From Linanthus parryae (lineage: Eukaryota > Streptophyta > Magnoliopsida > Ericales > Polemoniaceae), in NCBI GenBank assembly GCA_023055425.1, contig JALGPY010000002.1, positions 137,635,927-137,699,926 on the forward strand: 64,000 nucleotides of DNA, read 5' to 3'. The notes beneath the pieces were generated by a model. The model was not told the DNA's origin. It saw only the letters and a list, made by a program, of their open reading frames with translations, and did not search any database. Positions 1-10,455 of the stretch are shown here, piece after piece; the stretch's first letter is position 1; the number at the start of each line of letters is the position of its first letter. A program made the position numbers and the translations under genes.

Positions 1-519
1 GAGGGTAAATTCAGTAGGATGTAGTGAGTTGCTCGTGAATGGTGGTCTGAGAGGACATTATCCCTTGCAACATTGTTGGCCTGCTAGAACACATAGGTAG
101 TATACTTGGCCTGAGAGGGAAAAATCATTGCCTTTGTGTAGAACGACATGAGACCGATAGGTAATTGTCAACGTCGTTACCCAGCATAGGTTACCGAGAG
201 TCGTTGTGTTAGAACATGAAATTCGGAATTGTCAAAACCACCCTAGGTGATCTATAGATTGCCTAGTTTTATCTCCTTTGATTTACATTAAATCATTTCT
301 TTTGCATTAGTTTAACTTATTGATCTAGTCACTTGTTTGAGGGTGACAACACTCCATTCTCAACCATTTTCACCGGTTACTTAGGTAAACTGAGTTTAAT
401 TGTTAATCTAGAGCGTATAGTAAACACCTTCCCTTGGGTTCGATAACTCGGAGTCCAAAATACTCCACTTTATTACTTGACCGTATACTTGCGCAGCAAT
501 GCGTAGTTTACACGCGTCA
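1..519 (+). mobile_element. 3' end of a Ty3/gypsy-type LTR inserted in SIRE-1
   Basis: No coding potential is visible. The stretch ends in a gypsy-style LTR terminus: a 'gggttcgataactcgg' phrase, a 'tatacttgcgcagc' phrase, then ACACGCGTCA ending at 519. Base 520 onwards is the third ORF of a copia element on the other strand, so the LTR end is a clean insertion junction inside that ORF. The target duplication would be ctagc (520-524), but its partner lies left of the window. Similar phrases occur at the ends of the LTRs of element B, so an Athila/Tat-like family is likely. Whether it is a solo LTR or the end of a full element cannot be told. Confidence 0.6.
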
Positions 520-958
520 CTAGCCACTGTCCTCTAGCAACATTAGTAATAAACCACTTGTTATCAAGGGAATATTTTTTACCAGTGAATTTCTTCTTAT
601 CTGAATAGATCTGCAGTGCCTTCTCAATGTTCTCTTATGGCTTATCCTCTGTTACTTTTCCTGGTCCCTTGTCTAGTTTAGTAGGCTTCTTCTTCAACGT
701 CTTAGGGCTAGTAATCATTTTCTCTGGAGCAGAGTCACTTTCCCTCATATTCCTATTCTTGCTAGAAGTGGGTGTTTGATCTTTCTTTTCCTTCTTCTTG
801 GGAGGAGGAGGGGCAATTTCTTCAGCACTTGGAGTTCATGAACTGGAATCACCACTAATGGTCTGAACTTCTTCCTTATTAGCCTTTCTTTTCTTCTCTA
901 TAGCAACCTTTGAACCACCAGCCATCTTGATTATGCCAGAGGCTCTTCTAGTGCTCAT
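520..958 (-). pseudogene. SIRE-1 third ORF, N-terminal part
   Basis: The ATG is at 958-956. The protein starts MSTRRASGIIKMAGGSK, then a lysine-rich disordered stretch, then a motif of the WFITN..GQWL type that matches the third ORFs of SIRE-2 (28286 onward) and SIRE-D (42810 downward). A stop and frame changes lie around 640-840. The gypsy LTR cuts the frame at 519/520. In the other two copies this ORF continues into a domain resembling the Pfam 'putative plant transposon protein' family (my recollection of that family, not a search). Its role in the element is unknown to me. Confidence 0.7.
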
Positions 959-1027
959 TAGGGTTTGGGGAGTAGAAGAGAAAGGTAGGACTGATACGAA
1001 GGAGAGAAAGAGAGAAGAAGATAAATA
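959..1027 (-). promoter_or_regulatory. Pyrimidine-rich leader upstream of the SIRE-1 third ORF
   Basis: On the minus strand this is a run of CTTCTC/TCTCTC blocks ending in CCAAACCCTAATG. It is nearly the same as the leader before the SIRE-2 third ORF (28205-28285) and resembles the 5' leader of an ordinary plant gene. I infer a separate promoter or transcript for the third ORF. No TATA box is certain. Confidence 0.45.
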
Positions 1028-1401
1028 CAGAAGAGTTTTTGCTTGAAAATGAAACAAAATATTTTCCTAATCTTTTGAAGATTTGCTGAATCAATTAAAT
1101 TCAAAATCTGTTGTGTCGTTGGAAGTAAATAATATAATACTATTTTGACTGAAAAGGGTTTTTCAAAACGTAAGGGGCAATATTAAGAAATTATCTAGGA
1201 AGATAACACCCAACATTGTAAGATCCATATTATTGACTAACTAGCCTACAGTCGTATTTTGAAGGCTTTGGAAAGTATTTCAAGGCCTTGAAAAGTTGTA
1301 TTGCAGAGGCACATAAAATCAAAGTTCTTAAAGGATTTTCAAGGCTTTGAAATCAGTTCAAACATTTGAAGCACGTAATACTTACCTTATACTTACCTGA
1401 T
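1028..1401. other. Noncoding spacer between pol and third ORF of SIRE-1
   Basis: AT-rich spacer without a convincing reading frame. It holds several copies of the family's palindrome and variants (TTCAAGGCCTTGAA-like, around 1263-1350). The equivalent spacers in SIRE-2 (27829-28204) and SIRE-D (42901-43287) also carry such motifs. Confidence 0.5.
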
Positions 1402-1414
1402 ACTCCCCCTAAAC
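1402..1414 (-). other. Internal polypurine tract overlapping the pol stop codon
   Basis: On the minus strand GGTTTAGGGGGAGTA. The TAG stop of pol lies inside it. SIRE-2 (about 27825) and SIRE-D (about 43288) have the same AGGGGGAGT tract at the same place, besides a terminal tract next to the LTR. Confidence 0.6.
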
Positions 1415-4400
1415 CAATGTTTCTTTATTTAGCATACCCAATTCTAATCTCAAGGCTGATGATCTTTCATCTTCCAGTGGTTTAGTGAAGATATCTGCAA
1501 ATTGCATGTTAGTAGAAACAAATTCAAGAACAATATCACATTTCTCAGCATGATCTCTGATGAAGTGATGTCTAACATCAATGTGTTTAGTTCTTGGATG
1601 CTGAACATGATTCGTTGTGATTGATATTGCCTTTTATTTTCACACTTAATAGGTATATCTCCAAAATTAAATCCAAGGTCTCTCATTTGTTGTGCTATCC
1701 ATAACTTTTGTGAACAGCAAGCTTCAGCTGCTCTGTATTTAGCTTCTGCTGTGATAGTGCAACTGAGTTTTGCTTCTTTGAATGCCAGCTGATTAATGAT
1801 GATCCAAGGAACTAGCAGCATCCTGATATACTCTTTCTATCAACTTTATATCCTGCAAAATCAGCATATGAATAGCCACGAAGAGAGAAATTATATTGTT
1901 TATAATACGATAGCCCTAAGTCTTTGGTACCATTGAGATATCTAAAGATTCTTTTGACAACTGTCAAGTGTGATTCTTTAGGATCAGCTTGAAATCTAGC
2001 ACACATACAAACAATGAACATGATATCTGGTCTTCTAGCTGTGAGATATAGTAATGATCCAATCGTACCTCTATACTCGTTCACATTCACACTCTTACCA
2101 GATTCATCTTTGTCAAATGACAGTGTAGAGCTCACGGGGGTCTTGATTTCTTTGGATTGAGACATATTATATTTGCTAAGCAAGTCTCTTGTGTACTTTC
2201 TTTGATGTAGAAATATGCCCTTCTTAATCTGAGGTATTTGAAGTCCAAGAAAGAAGTTCAACTCTCCTATTAAACTCATTTCAAATTCCCTGCTCATAAG
2301 ACTTGAGAATTCCTCTTAAAGAAAGTCATTAGTAGCTCCAAACAGAATATTATCAACATATATTTGAATTACAAGCATATCTTTCTCATGAGTCTTTATG
2401 ACAAGGGTTTTGCCTACTAATCCTCTACTAAAAACATTTTCAAGTAAAAACTTTGACAATCTTTCATACCAAGCCCTTGGAGCTTGTTTCAAACATAAAG
2501 AACCTTGTCAATTATAAACATGGTCTGGAAACTTGTCATCTTCAAAACCTGGAGGTTGAGAAACATAAACATCCTCTTGCAGATATCCATTTAAGAATGC
2601 ACACTTCATGTTCTTGTGCGATGCAAATGCAAGTATAATTCTAATTGCTTCTAACCTGGCAACATGAGAAAAAGTCTCCTCATAGTCAATACCTTCTTCT
2701 TGATTGTAGCCTTGAGCTACCAATCTAGCATTGTTTCTGATTACCTTCCCATTCTCATCTAACTTGGTTCAGAATATCCATCTGGCACCAATAACAGACT
2801 GATCTTTTGGTGGAGGAACTAGATTCCAAACCTTGTTCCTTTCAAACTCATGGAGTTGACTTTGCATAGCTATGATCCAATCTGCTTCTTGTAATGCTTC
2901 CTTCCCAGTTTTGGGTTCTACAAGAGATTTAAAAGCATTAAAAGAACAAAGATTCTTTAACTGTGATCTAGTTTGTGTACCAGTGGTTAGATCAGAAAGA
3001 ATGTTATCAGCAGGATGAGATGAGATTTATTTAAATCTCTTCCTTGGTGTCCAAGGTTCTGCCTCTCCAATCTGTTTTTCAAGTCTTTGAGAACTTGAAG
3101 TAGTGTTTTGATCAGCTGTCTTTTCTGGAGGATTAGTTTCAAGGCTTTGAAGCTCATTTTCAAGGCCTTGAAAATGCCTTCTTTGTTCCTGCAAGATTTC
3201 CTTGGAACCTTTTGAAGAGTCATCTTCAGTCTCTGAATCATGCTTGTTGAGATTAAGATCTGCAAAACCATCACTCAAAGAACCATCAAAGCTTTCATCA
3301 AATAAGACATGAATACATTCTTCAACAATCTTGGTTCTCTTATTATAAACTCTATAGGCTTTGCTTGTCTGTGAATAACCAAGAAAAATACCTTCATCAC
3401 TTCTTGCATCAAACTTACACAGATTGTCCTTACCATTATTATGAACATAGCAGGTACAACCAAATGGTTTGAAGTAAGAAATTTTTGCCTTTCTTCCTTT
3501 AAACAGCTCATAAGGAGTCTTCTTCAATATAGGTCTGATCAAGCACCTGTTGAGAATATAATTTGCATTATTCACAGCTTCTGCCCAATAGTGTTTTGCC
3601 AGTTTGTTTTCCAAAAGCATTGTCCTTGACATGTCTTCAAGTGTTCTGTTCTTTCTTTCAACAGCTCCCTTTTGTTGAGGAGTTCAATGAGCAGAAAAAT
3701 TGTGAGAGATGCCATGCTTAGAAAAAAATAAATCAAAATCAAGTTGATCAAACTCTCTACCATGATCACTTCTGATTGAAGCAATATGTTGGTTTTTCAA
3801 GGTTTGAAGTTCTCTACAAAGTTTTGAAAATTCAAAGAGGGCTTCAAATTTTTCTCTAAGAAACATAACCCATGTATATCTAGAAAAATCATCTACAATA
3901 ACAAGAATGTACTTCTAACCCTTTGGAGTTAGAGCTCTCATAGAACCATAGAGATCCATATGCAATAATTCAATGGCTCTAGTAGTACTTACAAATTTCT
4001 TTGGTTTGAATGAGTTTCTAGTCTGCTTTCCTTGTGCACAAGATTTGCATAATTCTTCATCTTTGAACTTGATAGAGGGTAGACCTCTTACTAAGTTCTT
4101 TGAGATCAGCTTGTTCAAAGTATGCAAGCTAATGTGTCCAAAATTTCTGTGCCAAAGCTTTGAATCTTCTTTAAAAGCCTTGTGACACTTCAAGTTTTCT
4201 CCTACCATTGTGTTAGTTTGAAAGGTATACACATTGTTTGACCTTGAGGCTGGTAGGATGCAACTGCCAGATTTCTCAATTTGCACCACACATTGCTCTT
4301 TGTAAAAATTAACTTTATTACCATTGTCGCAAAGCAGAGATACACATAACAAGTTAAATTTCAAACTATCAACTAGATACACATCAAAAATAGGGTTTTT

Positions 4401-4567
4401 CAGAATTTTTTCCAACTTTACCAATACCTAGAATGCTGAATTTTCCTCTTTCACCAAGTGTGATTGAACCTTCAGATTTTCCTTTCAATTCTGATAATAA
4501 AGATCTCTTTCAACTCATGTGTCTGGAGCAACCACTGTCCATAATTCATTTATGTTCTTTGCTCTTG
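1409..4567 (-). pseudogene. SIRE-1 pol remnant (protease, integrase, RT, RNase H)
   Basis: Read from 4567 down: a degraded protease with a DSGCSRHMS-like region; the integrase zinc region (HRNFGHISLHTLNKL, 4020-4180); the integrase core with SDHGREFD and a PQQ..VERKNRTLEDMSR motif (3600-3870); GYSQTSKAYRVYN (3330-3400); and copia RT and RNase H from 2760 down to 1409. RT lacks about eight residues before CAFLNGYLQ, including the catalytic Asp of the usual DVK motif, and its later motif reads YVDNILFG instead of YVDD. Frameshifts and stops are frequent, so no functional polyprotein is possible. Confidence 0.8.
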
Positions 4568-4591
4568 GTGACAACCTGCAAACACCATTCA

Positions 4592-5977
4592 TTACCTTTC
4601 CCAGCTGTTAGACCAAGTGTGGATTTTAGATTCATACTCAGGGTCAATCATGTTAGGTGGTCTAACCCCTTTAACCCAAATTTGTCTGACTTTTCATTTG
4701 AGTTGAACTGGAAAAGTATTCCTCATTATGTGAGGGTCTCTTCTTTTGAAAGGACAATTCAGCTTAACATGACCAATTTTATTGCAGTAATGGCACTTAG
4801 GAGATGTTCTGCTTCCAGCTTTCACAAATCTGGTATTGTTCTTTCTGGGTAAATTTGTATTGTATCCAATGCCAGCTTTGTGAACAGACTGTAAGCTACC
4901 TCCAAGAATCAAATTCAAGTTGTATTCTGAGCCTGCAAGTTTTGTTATGGTTGATTCAGATTCTTGAAGTTACTCAGTTAGAGTAGTCTTTTGTTTATCC
5001 AATTCATCAACTTGATCCCTTAGATTAACAATGTTGTCACTCAAAAGAGAGTTCTCAGTGACTACTTACTTGAATTCTGTTTTCAAGGCTTTGAAATTGG
5101 TTTTCAAGGCTTTGAAATCATTGTAAGATTTCTTTTGAGAAATTTCAAGGTTCTAATTTAGACAAACAAGATGTAGGTTTTCTTTTGCCTGCTCATGAAC
5201 TTTTTCTTTCAAAACTCTGATCTCTTTCAGATAGTCCTCTTCATTTAAAAGCATTGTTCTAAGATAATCAGAGAGGGCTTCTGTTGGTTTTGAAATTAAG
5301 CAGTTTACCATTACCTCAATGTTCTTTTCAGAACTTTCATCATGCTTGGCCATAAAGCATATGTTGGCATGTTCTTCTTCAGATTCAGAGTCACTTGAGG
5401 TTTCAGAATCACTCCAAGAGGCTATCATAGCTTTATTCCTTCTGTCATGGTCTTTCTACTCAATTTTGTTGCTCTTTTTGTGTGGACAATCTCCAATCAA
5501 GTGGCCTCCATCACCACACTCAAAGCAATTAATTACTTTAGGATTATTACCATGTGAAGAATATTTACCTTTGTAGTCTTTGCTGCTGGAGGATATGTGT
5601 CTCTCTCTGTTGAAGCCTTTGTTTCCAAAGTTCTTCTTCATTTTGAGGATTCTAGTCAAGGCTTTTGAAATAAAAGCAAAAGGATCTTCATCATCATCTT
5701 ATTCCATTTTAAGACTTTGAGATGGATCATTCTCCTTTGCCTTGAGAGCTAAATTCTTGACACCTTCTGGTAACTCTCCATCAACTTCACTCATGGATAT
5801 TTCATGTGTAAGGATTTTTCCTTGCAGATCATCAAGTTGAAGTGATGATCTATCTTGAGCTTCTTCAATAGTAGTAGTCTTTGGTTCCCATTTTTCTCTA
5901 GGAAGACTTCTCAGAATCTTTCTAAACTTTTCTTCATTGTAAAAGTGTTTTCCCAATGAATCAAGATTATTGACAAT
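4592..5977 (-). pseudogene. SIRE-1 gag, 3' part with two zinc knuckles
   Basis: This is the C-terminal half of gag downstream (in element orientation) of the Pack-MULE. It includes KWEPKTTTIEEAQD and LQLDDLQGK, an acidic stretch, and two intact CX2CX4HX4C zinc knuckles, NCFECGDGGHLIGDC near 5480-5520 and KCHYCNKIGHVKLNC near 4755-4805, which would bind packaged RNA. Several stops interrupt it. Two FKALK repeats near 5080-5120 are encoded by the family's palindrome. Gag ends at TAA 4592-4594, and pol resumes in the +1 frame. Confidence 0.8.
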
Positions 5978-6408
5978 AGGGTAAAAGACAAAAACCACCC
6001 CTCGAGTATGGGGTATATACAAAAACACCCTCCGTGTTCGGGGATATACAAAAACCACCCTTGTCACTTAACGGTGACTAACGGCAACTGACGGAAGTGT
6101 GAAAAGACATATCTATCCCCACCTTCAAGAAAAATGACACTGCTATAAAAAATATTTCTCCTCACCCCCTCATTTCTAACCCTAACAGCCCCTCATCTCT
6201 TTCTCTCTCTACTCCTCTTCCAACCCAGATCTAACAGCACCACCACCATCTCCTGCCCCCTCTCTCACTCCTCACACTTCATCTCCGTCCACCGCCGGAG
6301 CCGTCCCCTTCTCCTTCATTCCATTCCTCGCACCCGTCCCCTTCTACCAGCCTCTTCAAGTTCCTGCTGAATCCCAGAGCCGGAGCCGTCCACCGCCGGA
6401 GCTCTCTC

Positions 6409-6525
6409 GATGAAACCCAGAACTCGTTCGGCGTCACGACCCGACCCGAGGAGTCCGTCGCCGCCGCCAACCCTTCATTCCCCGACGGCGTCCTCATCGA
6501 CCCATTAACCTCTCTCTCCGTTTGA
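6409..6525 (+). other. GC3-rich open frame, possible second captured exon in the Pack-MULE
   Basis: A plus-strand frame of 38 codons ends at TGA 6523-6525, and the frame stays open further upstream to about 6340. It reads protein-like (for example TRPEESVAAANPSFPDGVL). Most third positions are C or G, unlike the AT-rich elements around it. I do not recognise the protein. It could also be a chance open frame in GC-rich DNA. Confidence 0.35.
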
Positions 6526-6784
6526 ACCTTCCTCATCGACCCATTAACCTCTTCTCACTCTCTCCTCATCCTCTTCCACCCAGATTTAACAGCACCACCA
6601 CCCACCTCAACCTCCACTTCAAATCCACCACTCACCTCAACTACACTCTCTAAATCGAACCCTTTCCGTTGCTGCTGTCGTCTTTGTTGCTGTTCTAGGC
6701 CGCTCCAGATGGTGGGTTGCGGTGAAGGGTTCAATTTTGGTTTTGATTGGTACGAAGGAGGGTTCAATTTTCGAAAAGAAGATT

Positions 6785-6941
6785 GAGAGATGAAATCGCC
6801 GGTGTTGGTGTGGTTGTTTGCCCAGAGAGTGCAGTTGAGGCCGGGGTTCAAGCCGCGGTTAGCACCGACGATGTGGTCAGTGGCGGTGACAGAGATGGCG
6901 GCGAGGGAGATGAGGAGGAGGACGACGGAATTGAGACCCAA
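6785..6941 (-). pseudogene. Captured first exon of a phytocyanin / early-nodulin-like protein gene
   Basis: The translation from 6941 down gives a hydrophobic signal peptide (VVLLLISLAAISVTA), then TDHIVGANRGLNPGLN and CTLWANNHT, then GDFIS. This matches the start of plant 'lamin-like'/ENODL phytocyanins, secreted GPI-anchored plastocyanin-domain proteins, whose mature N-terminus reads TDHIVGAN+GWNPG and continues to GD(L/F)ISF. Similarity stops where the first exon would end. The start codon is TTG, not ATG. A Trp to Leu change and a short altered stretch before GDFIS show decay. It lies wholly between the Pack-MULE ends, so it is a transduplicated fragment, not a gene in place. The identification rests on remembered family sequence. 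Confidence 0.75.
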
Positions 6942-7209
6942 ATGTGTTCGGGTCTGGTTTTGCCTTCAATCGGAGAAGCAGAGCAATGGAATTGAGACCC
7001 AAATGGGGAGACGCCAACAACAATCAAACATACTGAAGCTCTGAAATTGAAACGAACCTAGGTCGTAAAACTGAGAAAAGAGATGAACCCAGATCGTGGA
7101 TTAGAAAGATGAAACGGCCAATCGGGAATGGAGAGGGATTTAATGGAGGAAAGGCAAACTGAAAGAAAACATATAATTGATGGTTTGTTGTGATGGAGGA
7201 TGATGAATC

Positions 7210-7372
7210 ATGTACAGGTGTTGTTGCGGCGGGGAGGTGGTGGTGTTGTTGTGGCAGGGAAGGTGGTGTTGTTGTTGGCGGGGAAGGTGGTGGTGTTGTT
7301 GGTTGTGGTGGTTGTGGTTGTGGTTGTGGTTGTGGTTGTGGTTGTGGTGGTGGTGGTTGTGGTGGTGGTGGA
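7210..7372. repeat. GGT/TGTGGT microsatellite in the Pack-MULE
   Basis: Imperfect GGTGGTGTTGTT runs pass into TGTGGT repeats at about 7300-7372. All frames give poly-Val, poly-Cys-Gly, poly-Thr or poly-His translations, which are artefacts of the repeat. Confidence 0.9.
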
Positions 7373-7610
7373 CACCAAGAACATCAACATAATAAACACG
7401 AAAATACAAGTAAGGGTAAAATGGTCATAAAGAAGACAAATTGCTCCCTTATACTAAATGATTGTAATAGAGGGGTGCTTTTCGTCTAACGTCCATCCAT
7501 GGACAGGGGTGGGTTTTGTCTCGACAGGGGTGGTCTTCGTATATCCCCGAACACGAGGGGTTTTTTTGTATATACCCCATACTCGAGGGGTGGTTTTTGT
7601 CTTTTACCCT

Positions 7611-8085
7611 TGACAATATCAGTGAATCTTTTAAACATGTCTCTGATTGATTCATCTCCATTCATCTTGAATAGCTCATATTGCATGAGATATATGTTGA
7701 TATTGGTTTACTTAAGTTGGATGGTTCCTTAAAAATTCACCACAAGCTTATCCCAGATCTCCTTGGCAGTTTTGCAACCTAAAATCCTGTTAAATTCATC
7801 TGCACTCAAGGCACAATAAAAGAGATTCATAGCTTTATAATTTTTGGAAAATTGTTCCAGTTCAGAAGAAGAGAGTGAGTCTTCAGCTTTGGGAGTTCTA
7901 ATCCCATCTTTCTCTGTGTAGAAAGTGTGAGGACCATTCTGTATGATAGTCCAAAGCTCTATGTCTTGATCAATGATGAACATTTTCATCAAGGATTTCC
8001 AGTGAACAAAATTGTCTACACAGAAGAGAGGAGGTCTGTTAGCAAATTTTCCCTGAGAGAAACCACCATCACCTACAATACTCAT
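7611..8085 (-). pseudogene. SIRE-1 gag, 5' part
   Basis: Starts at ATG 8085-8083 (MSIVGDGGFSQGKFANRPP), the same start context as SIRE-D gag (49664). It contains the usual copia gag N-domain (IIDQDIELWTIIQNGP, YKAMNLFYCALSADEFNRI, AKEIWDKLVV), which builds the capsid. A stop and frame change occur near 7729, and the Pack-MULE interrupts the frame at 7610; it resumes at 5977. Confidence 0.8.
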
Positions 8086-8120
8086 AATCACAAGATGGTT
8101 AAATATATGCAGTGATACAA

Positions 8121-8133
8121 GATCTGATACTAA
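8121..8133 (-). other. SIRE-1 primer binding site (initiator Met tRNA type)
   Basis: Minus strand TTAGTATCAGATC directly after the LTR end. It is a slightly decayed form of TGGTATCAGAGC, the usual plant copia primer site, as seen in SIRE-2 at 19740. Confidence 0.75.
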
Positions 8134-9450
8134 TGGAAGGAGTGTACAGTATGCAGAATACAGGATCAATACTCTAGAAGGGGGGGGGGTTGAATAGAGT
8201 ATGCCAACTTTTGTTAAACTTTCAAGAAGAGTGGTTTCAAAAGAGTTTTAATGAGTAAAGAGTATTTAAAGGCCTTGAAATCAGTTTCAAGTCCATGGTA
8301 TAAAAACAGTTGTTGTAGTAAAGCTAAGTCTATTTCAAGGCCTTGAAATGAGTTTCAAACCCTTGAAATAAAACATGTTTTGTTTGCTGCAAATAAGCTA
8401 AGTATAGAACTGAAAAGTAAATGCAAGAGACACAAGATATATAGAGTTAATTCCACTTGTACCTACGTCTCTACCTTATGGACTTGATACCTGCAGGATT
8501 TTCAACTCAATTCTTGGTAATCAAAAGCTAAGCCCTAGATCTCAAGCACAGAGAGATGCTTTACTCTGTTACAGCTTGTGGTTCTCACTAACCTATCTAG
8601 TACATGCTCTAGCTAACTGATTAACTAAGAATTATCTATTGCTCACATTGAACAATCCACGATAAGAAATGAGAAGAAGTATACAAATGATATACAAATG
8701 TAAAGCTCAGAAAGAAGAAACACTGAGAACAAGTTCTTCAGTGAATGTGCAGTGTTCTTCTGATGGATTGGTTGATGTTTGATCTGCTTCTTTGTTGCTT
8801 GTCAATCCTGAATGTTATTTGAATCTCTCTGTATCTTGTGCTCTGTTGCGTCTATGAAATTTTTCATTCAAAGTCCTTCTTATGAAGCTAGTTTGAATTG
8901 CAGATCTTCGAGATCTTTTCATAACCAACTTTGCTATTTTGTAGTTGCATTGTTGACTTCTTTAAATACTTCTCCCAATGGATAGTTTCTCAGTATCTTT
9001 TGAGATACTGATTTGATCTCGTTCAGAAACAAGTTGGGAAGATTTCAAACAAATTAGATTGATCATAGAATCAAATCATAAAGCAACTTCCATTCCTGCA
9101 AAACATAAGCTAGGAAACATTTCCTGCAAAATAGGAGATACAATATCTCTGCATAAACTGAATCAAACAAACGAATTAGTCACAGTTTAGAGTGTCACAA
9201 TAATTTATATTTCATCACTAATAAATATATAATCAAGTATAGGAGTTTAGGAGTTGGAATAGAATCAGAAAGCTCCGCTAAATTCATGCTTGAACTGCAC
9301 TATTTGGTTAAATCTTTGAAAGCTGTTTCAAGGCCTTGAAATAGACTAGCTATTTCAAGGCTTTGAAACCATGCTGAACTTATAATGATGAATAGTGAGT
9401 CCATGTTAATATCAAAATAAATTGATTGCCTCTAGGGAAAAATTCCAACA
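8134..9450 (-). repeat. SIRE-1 5' LTR
   Basis: On the minus strand it begins TGTTGGAATTTTTCCC and ends CACTCCTTCCA just before the primer site. The inner part matches the SIRE-2 LTRs (phrases around GCATACTCTATTCAACCCCCC and the CTAGAGTAT tail). It carries perfect palindromes TTTCAAGGCCTTGAAA at 8333-8348 and 9326-9341 and a near copy at 9353-9368. Confidence 0.75.
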
Positions 9451-9467
9451 GGGCTCTCTCTCCTCTA

Positions 9468-10050
9468 CTAATCCTCCTCTTCAGAGTACGGGGCATCCCC
9501 GTCTCTGCTCTCATCATCCTCCTCGTCTTCTTCTTCTTCCAAGTCCTCCTCATCCTCACTCGGAGGAAACGGATCCTCATACGCATGTTCCTGAAACCAC
9601 AGCACAGCTTGGGGAACCGGTGGGACCAATTCCCCCTCTTCCAAAAATTTTCTAACTCTTGTCTTCGTGCGAAGACAATTTCTCTTCGAACGAGAAGTCT
9701 GAACAGCCCAAAAACATCCTTTTTCACCGTCTTTCACTTCATTGCCCGCGCCTTTGCTTCCTTAAGAATATCCTCAACTTCAAGACTCCTTTGTGGTATG
9801 AAAAATTCCCAAAGTTCGGGGAATCCTTATTCTTCAATATCAAGCATCCAAAGGTGTGTTTGGCATTTCCGGATGTTTTTTGTTGCGTTTTATCCTCTTT
9901 TACATCCTTTTGGCCATAACTTTCGCGTCCAGACTCTGATGTGCCCGATCCACCTATCCACAGAAAGCTCTCAACTACCCCCACACAATGGCACTCTTCA
10001 ATTATGCTCACGGTATTTTCCGCAAAAAAATTCCTCGTAAATCGTGCCAT
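9468..10050 (-). pseudogene. Unrecognised reading frames after pol of Athila-A
   Basis: Two open stretches, 10050-9739 and 9737-9468. The second is strongly acidic near its end (EDEEDLEEEEDEEDDE). Athila elements often have an additional, sometimes envelope-like, ORF here, but I see no signal peptide or membrane segment that would support that. A GTCTTCG-TG-CGAAGAC inverted repeat lies inside at 9661-9676. Function unknown. Confidence 0.3.
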
Positions 10051-10386
10051 TGGGCCAGCTTTCCTGATTCTTCAAAATATTCTTCACTCACATCAAGCCG
10101 GGGAGTCCGCGTACGTGTTCTTCCCCATGTGCGTGTGTTGAGTGAGTGTAGGAATGGTTTCCTCCTCAACATTCTTCATTTTAGATCCTGTTATGCGCGT
10201 TGGGTTGCTTTTTCTTAATTTTGTGACATTCTTGACACGCGCATCAAGACGGGGGATCCTGAATAAACCTTTCAGCTAGAATTTTTTAACACACTCAATG
10301 GAAATATTAGTCCCACTTTCTCACACCTCTCAGATAAAAAAATATATACAAATCAGTATTAGAATCTACACTAAAGCAGTAAATAG
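10051..10386 (-). other. 3' noncoding region of Athila-A with a tandem GATCCCCCG-type hairpin pair
   Basis: No coding signal. On the minus strand two related phrases, at about 10227-10258 and 10078-10106, share a CCCCG..CTTGATG..GTG..AAGAAT pattern. The first can form a TCTTGA/TCAAGA stem. The position just after the conserved block matches the hairpin module of elements B and C, but similarity is weak. Confidence 0.3.
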
Positions 10387-10445
10387 GTTGGGTTGCCTCC
10401 CAACAAGCGCTTGTAATTTACGGTCGACGGCCCGACCTAGTTACC
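10387..10445 (-). other. Conserved noncoding block with TTGGGAGGCAACCCAA hairpin (Athila-A copy)
   Basis: Minus strand GGTAACTAGGTCGGGCCGTC..., a spacer with AAATTACAAGCGCTTG, then GTTGGGAGGCAACCCAAC (10387-10404). Nearly identical to Athila-C 56687-56745 and recognisably the same as B 32478-32536. It contains the CAAGCGCTTG palindrome and a GTTGGG/CCCAAC stem. Confidence 0.7.
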
Positions 10446-10455
10446 TCAGAGATGA

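Larger units (their letters stand above)
5978..7610. mobile_element. Pack-MULE (Mutator-like, non-autonomous) inserted in SIRE-1 gag
   Basis: The ends are inverted repeats: 5978 starts AGGGTAAAAGACAAAAACC, and the reverse complement ends at 7610. Similarity extends about 85 bp inward (5978-6065 versus about 7520-7610), including the shared phrases TATGGGGTATATAC and CGGGGATATAC. The flanks repeat TTGACAAT (5970-5977, and 7611-7617 with the shared T), an 8-9 bp duplication as expected for Mutator-like elements. There is no transposase. The interior is much more GC-rich than its surroundings and includes gene-like fragments: a phytocyanin exon at 6785-6941 and a GC3-rich open frame at 6409-6525. 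This is the signature of a Pack-MULE. Confidence 0.85.
520..9450 (-). mobile_element. SIRE-1: Ty1/copia SIRE-like retrotransposon, 3' LTR outside the window
   Basis: Order on the minus strand is LTR (8134-9450), Met-tRNA-type primer site, gag, protease-integrase-RT-RNase H, internal polypurine tract, and a third ORF cut at 520 by a gypsy LTR. This domain order defines Ty1/copia, and a long extra ORF after pol is typical of the SIRE/Maximus group. A Pack-MULE splits gag. There are many stops and frameshifts, and the RT catalytic motif reads YVDN, so the element is dead. It is inserted in Athila-A: base 9451 resumes the gypsy sequence, and the 3' side is outside the window, so no target duplication can be checked. 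Confidence 0.85.

Noticed and set aside
6279..6536. Minus-strand open frame of 85 codons in the Pack-MULE
   Set aside because: The plus-strand frame over the same bases has the gene-like GC3 pattern; the minus frame looks like its shadow.
7140..7489. Open frames with poly-Val, poly-Thr, poly-His or Cys-Gly repeats
   Set aside because: All come from the GGT/TGTGGT microsatellite read in different frames.
9468..9737. Envelope-like gene of Athila-A
   Set aside because: Position fits, but no signal peptide, transmembrane segment or known motif is visible; kept only as unrecognised frames.
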